This document shows positions 62,101 through 64,000 of a DNA stretch of 64,000 nucleotides, piece after piece (position 1 is the stretch's first letter; each line of letters begins with the position of its first letter). A model generated the notes under the pieces. It was not told where the DNA came from. It was given only the letters and a program-made list of their open reading frames with translations, and ran no database searches. The position numbers were made by a program, and so were the translations under genes. Source of the stretch: Seriola aureovittata (lineage: Eukaryota; Chordata; Actinopteri; Carangiformes; Carangidae); assembly GCF_021018895.1 (NCBI RefSeq), contig NC_079381.1, forward strand, positions 11,293,001 through 11,357,000. The letters run 5' to 3'.

Positions 62101-64000
62101 GGCCGATAGAAGCACAGAGGGATAGGAGTTTTTTCATGGGGTTTGTTGTCATATTTGTATCACAGTGTTTCTCCCTTTGACTTACATACCTCACTTTGGT
62201 TAAAAAAGCAGGGAGCAGTTTAAATAAAACAAACGCCTGAAATCTTGTATATATATATATATATGACCTTTTTACAAGTGACTGAACACTAGTTAGACTA
62301 CCATGGATCCCCTGAGTTTTTCCTGACATCAACTTGCTGACCTGCCTGTATTTTATAGAGTTATAGTGAGGCCCATACAAATCCTGGATTTAGACCTGAT
62401 CACAGTATAATCTCCAACCACAAGGCAAAAACCCTTGTGTCCATCAACATCAAAACTGACAAACAACAACATTAACATTGTTGAGAGATGGCAGCTGACA
62501 TCTGTTGTGTTTTATTTATCCGCAATATCCTGAGGCAGGTACATGCAAAGACGATCACATGCACACGCACACACACGCACACACATACACACACACAGAG
62601 GAGAGGGACATCTGCTAGACTGCCTGATAAAATCTCCAGCTGCTGTTGATGTCAGACTAATCTGAGTGTACCTGTGTGCTGTTGCTTGAAACCCTGCAGC
62701 CTCATTAGGGCATATGAAGACTTTATCAAACCTTTCCCAGCAAAGATAATAGGCCTTTTCACACACACAGCTAATGAACGCTGCCCCCAAGGAAAGCATC
62801 AAGCGCAACCGGTGTTTTATCTTGCAGTGTCTGAAATAAATGTATTTTACACAAAGTGTCCAATTATGCACACAATTTAGATGCTAGAGAGGGAAATGCG
62901 TTGTAGAAATACAATATATCTGGAGGTAACAAGGAACTCCATTCTGACTTTTGAGAGACTGGAATAACAAATCACTGCCAGTAGGTTCTCATGACTTCAC
63001 AGGTTACAGCCTCAGGTATAGTGTTTTCATGTCCAAATATATGTGAAGAAGAACCCAGGAATCCTGAAAATGAAAGTTGGGTGTATTTTCCTTTTAATAC
63101 ACTGTATTTGTTTCTGTCTTCTTTCTTATAGACGATCCGAGTTCTAAGAAAAATGGTGAATGTTTTACCCGTGAGTATAAAGTCGACAACACTATGAAAG
63201 ACAGTGACTATTTGATGGTTTCATTTTCCACTGTGCAGATTTTACATTCAGACAAGAATGGAAGTTTTACTATTCTGCAAGCTCAGCCAACTACTCCTGA
63301 ATGGTAGGGCCCCAGATGATTTTTTTTTCCTCCCTTCGCATTCAGAGTATTGAATTAGATACTTCGCTGCTGAATAAGGTGTTTAAATGGTGTGAAAATA
63401 GGGACAGGCGGTGAAATCAGTGCCGTGATGGGAAATTCCCCCGAGAACGGTCAAGACAAAACCGTAGCAGCTGAGCAACACTCTGTTTAACAGCAAACTG
63501 GCCATTGGCTCTTTTAAATAATTTATTTTCTTAAATTATCTTTAGCTTCCTTGTTAATCTTACAATATGGTGACAACTGCTGGTGTGTTTCGGCTTGATC
63601 CTGCAGGGCGACGTCCTCATAACAAAGTGTACTTATAACACAGAAGATAGGAGCAAGCCTACGGTGGTGAGCAAAACACTATCAATATACAGAACTATTT
63701 TTATATTGCTTTTATATTATAAATTCACCTTGAGCGCTGTCAACAACAGAATAACCTTGAGTATTGCCTTCTTTGTCCTCTTTCCTCCCTCCATCTTCAA
63801 ACTCACCGTATTTTCTTCATTCTCATAATCCCTCTGACCCCACCCTCCCGTTCACCCTTTCCCATCTCACACCAAACCCCCTCGTCTCCTCAGGGAGGTT
63901 TCGGTATCATGGAGGAAATGTGTGTCAACTACATTCACTACTACCCTCGGACTCAGCTGGAGCTCTGCAAAAGCCACGTTGACGCTGGATACCTGCAGAA
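50225..64000 (+). CDS. dbh: dbh, dopamine beta-hydroxylase (3' end beyond window)
   Basis: Ten exons on the plus strand (50225..50593, 54706..54852, 56172..56429, 56879..57055, 60009..60111, 60912..61078, 61292..61435, 63132..63170, 63607..63666, 63894..64000+) give 523 codons so far. DBH converts dopamine to noradrenaline in secretory vesicles using copper, ascorbate and O2. Domains: an uncleaved signal-anchor (about residues 15-35), a DOMON domain (about 55-175, with SYANQEIYMAL and GMSDRGELTNADLVVLW), then the two copper-binding monooxygenase domains. Visible copper ligands are H272-H273 (VHHIEVFEC) and H343 (LEVHYHNP) for the CuH site, and H422 and H424 (SQLHTHL) for CuM. The CuM methionine (human M487) and the C-terminus lie to the right. 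Numbering runs 10 ahead of human. The start is the first ATG after an in-frame TGA. Human DBH has 12 exons, so about two are missing. Confidence 0.96.
52355..52368. promoter_or_regulatory. X-box-like (RFX) motif in dbh intron 1
   Basis: GTCACCATGGTAAT fits GTYRCC-AT-GGYAAC except for the final base. The significance is unknown. Confidence 0.35.
53108..53143. repeat. (CT)n microsatellite
   Basis: About 18 CT units in dbh intron 1, followed 3' by CA-rich sequence to about 53190. Confidence 0.95.
53836..53882. repeat. (GT)n(AT)n microsatellite
   Basis: GT units to about 53860, then TATATAATATATACAC, in dbh intron 1. Confidence 0.9.
54706..54852 (+). CDS. dbh: dbh exon 2
   Basis: Acceptor TTCTTTAG|GATGCT and donor ATTGAG|GTGTGT, phase 0 both sides, residues 124-172. 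DAWSDSEGHVSLDSQQDY and LLFKRPFSTCDPRDYLIE match the second half of the DOMON domain of DBH. Confidence 0.96.
54853..56171 (+). other. dbh: dbh intron 2 with a probable repeat insertion
   Basis: A 1.3 kb intron. Its middle (about 54990-55400) is markedly more CpG-containing than the rest of the intron and looks like an inserted interspersed element. A GT-rich stretch begins at about 54878. Confidence 0.85.
54990..55400. repeat. possible interspersed repeat in dbh intron 2
   Basis: Phrases such as GTTGTCTCCAGCGGTGGAAAG and CCGGTCGGCTGGCCCCTGCTGG, with CpG content unlike the flanking intron, suggest a transposon-derived insert. Ends and family could not be determined. Confidence 0.4.
56172..56429 (+). 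CDS. dbh: dbh exon 3
   Basis: Acceptor TTGATCAG|GACGGG, donor TTATG|GTGTGA, phase 0, residues 173-258. DGTVHVIYGFLDQRLASLEQ and then APNVIIPSQETTYWCSIQKL mark the junction from DOMON into the N-terminal copper monooxygenase domain. Confidence 0.96.
56879..57055 (+). CDS. dbh: dbh exon 4 (CuH histidine pair)
   Basis: Acceptor TTCTGTCAG|TATGAG, donor GCTGAG|GTATGA, residues 259-317. It carries NEAIVHHIEVFEC with the adjacent histidines 272-273 that bind CuH, plus the conserved SGSCDDKMKPGKLNFCRHVL-type disulphide region (here SGSCDDKMKP and NFCRHVLAAWAMGAE). Confidence 0.96.
57056..60008 (+). other. dbh: dbh intron 4
   Basis: A 2.95 kb intron. A probable transposon-derived block lies near 57860-58165. 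The remainder is AT-rich and holds no other gene. Confidence 0.9.
57860..58165. repeat. probable degraded teleost repeat in dbh intron 4
   Basis: The phrases CACGTGGTTACGGTTGTTTACAG and GTACTACAGCCGCCTGACAATAAAATGTAACTATGGG, followed by GACGACCTATGGGGTCG, are reminiscent of a dispersed fish element. The family is not asserted. Confidence 0.45.
60009..60111 (+). CDS. dbh: dbh exon 5 (third CuH histidine)
   Basis: Acceptor GCTTGCAG|GCTTTT, donor TCTG|GTACAT leaving phase 1. It encodes AFYYPPDAGLPMGGPGSSRF and LRLEVHYHNPLLIS; H343 is the CuH ligand equivalent to human H333. Confidence 0.96.
60912..61078 (+). CDS. dbh: dbh exon 6
   Basis: Acceptor TACATGCAG|GCCGCC completes the split Gly, donor CAGACT|GTATGT. 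It encodes GRHDASGIRLHYTPSLRRYD, then AGIMELGLVYTPIMAIPP and LTGYCTSKCTQT, the linker between the two copper domains with its conserved cysteines. Confidence 0.96.
61292..61435 (+). CDS. dbh: dbh exon 7 (CuM His-x-His)
   Basis: Acceptor CGATCTAG|GCTTTG, donor TACCAG|GTGAGC, residues 408-455. ALPPGGIYIFASQLHTHLAG holds H422 and H424, two ligands of the oxygen-activating CuM site. Confidence 0.96.
61436..63131 (+). other. dbh: dbh intron 7
   Basis: A 1.7 kb intron with a short TA repeat near 62250 and a CA-rich stretch at 62556-62600; otherwise unremarkable. The remaining dbh introns (56430..56878, 60112..60911, 61079..61291, 63171..63606, 63667..63893) are under 0.9 kb and hold nothing recognisable. 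Confidence 0.9.
63132..63170 (+). CDS. dbh: dbh exon 8 (39-nt micro-exon)
   Basis: Thirteen codons, TIRVLRKMVNVLP, between acceptor TTCTTATAG and donor GTGAGT, in phase 0 at both ends. It matches EIRMLKKVVSVHP of human DBH, so the tiny exon is genuine. Confidence 0.92.
63607..63666 (+). CDS. dbh: dbh exon 9
   Basis: Acceptor ATCCTGCAG|GGCGAC, donor ACGGTG|GTGAGC, 20 codons, GDVLITKCTYNTEDRSKPTV, matching the same segment of human DBH. Confidence 0.95.
63894..64000 (+). CDS. dbh: dbh exon 10 (cut by window edge)
   Basis: Acceptor GTCTCCTCAG|GGAGGT, then GGFGIMEEMCVNYIHYYPRT and QLELCKSHVDAGYLQ, running off the window. The CuM methionine would follow in the next sequence. Confidence 0.96.

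Overview
This window is animal nuclear DNA, almost certainly from a ray-finned (teleost) fish, probably a percomorph. Coding exons are short, bounded by GT/AG splice sites, and separated by introns of 0.2 to 4 kb or more. The rest is AT-rich intergenic sequence full of CA/GT microsatellites and degraded copies of teleost interspersed repeats (Tc1-like transposase remnants, MITE-like inverted-repeat elements). No bacterial operon, CRISPR array, prophage or other prokaryotic system is present.

Four genes can be supported, all by reading spliced exons. (1) slc27a4 (fatty acid transport protein 4), minus strand: only its first coding exon (843..1003) is inside; the rest lies off the left edge, and a probable 5'UTR exon and promoter lie near 2.6-3.3 kb. 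(2) swi5 (recombination/repair protein), minus strand, complete in five coding exons (11934 down to 6011, 135 aa), with a promoter near 11.94-12.13 kb. (3) fam163b (small single-pass membrane protein of neural tissue), minus strand, two coding exons (23586..23494 and 19592..19155, 176 aa). It has a long probable 3'UTR and an upstream non-coding exon/promoter that is probably far away, near 43-44 kb. (4) dbh (dopamine beta-hydroxylase), plus strand, ten exons from 50225 to the right edge, where it is cut off before the final copper-ligand methionine.

Layout: 1-3.4 kb slc27a4 5' end; 3.4-5.7 kb intergenic with a Tc1 transposase relic; 5.7-12.1 kb swi5; 12.2-16.9 kb intergenic with microsatellites; 16.9-23.6 kb fam163b; 23.6-43 kb probable fam163b intron 1, repeat-rich; 43-50 kb the head-to-head interval between fam163b and dbh; 50.2-64 kb dbh. 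In human, fam163b and dbh are also head-to-head neighbours (9q34.2), and swi5 and slc27a4 lie close together elsewhere on 9q34 (9q34.11). The window therefore joins two 9q34 blocks that are several megabases apart in human.

The genes do not form one pathway. slc27a4 handles long-chain fatty acid uptake and activation, swi5 supports RAD51-type recombination, dbh makes noradrenaline, and fam163b is a poorly understood neural membrane protein. The most interesting non-coding signal is a near-consensus RE1/NRSE silencer (42672..42692) between the two neural genes fam163b and dbh. Other candidate regulatory sites are an RFX-type X-box with E2F and CCAAT motifs at the swi5 promoter, a perfect CRE about 3 kb upstream of dbh, and further X-box-like and CTCF-like sites. 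I found no convincing evidence for a new biological system.
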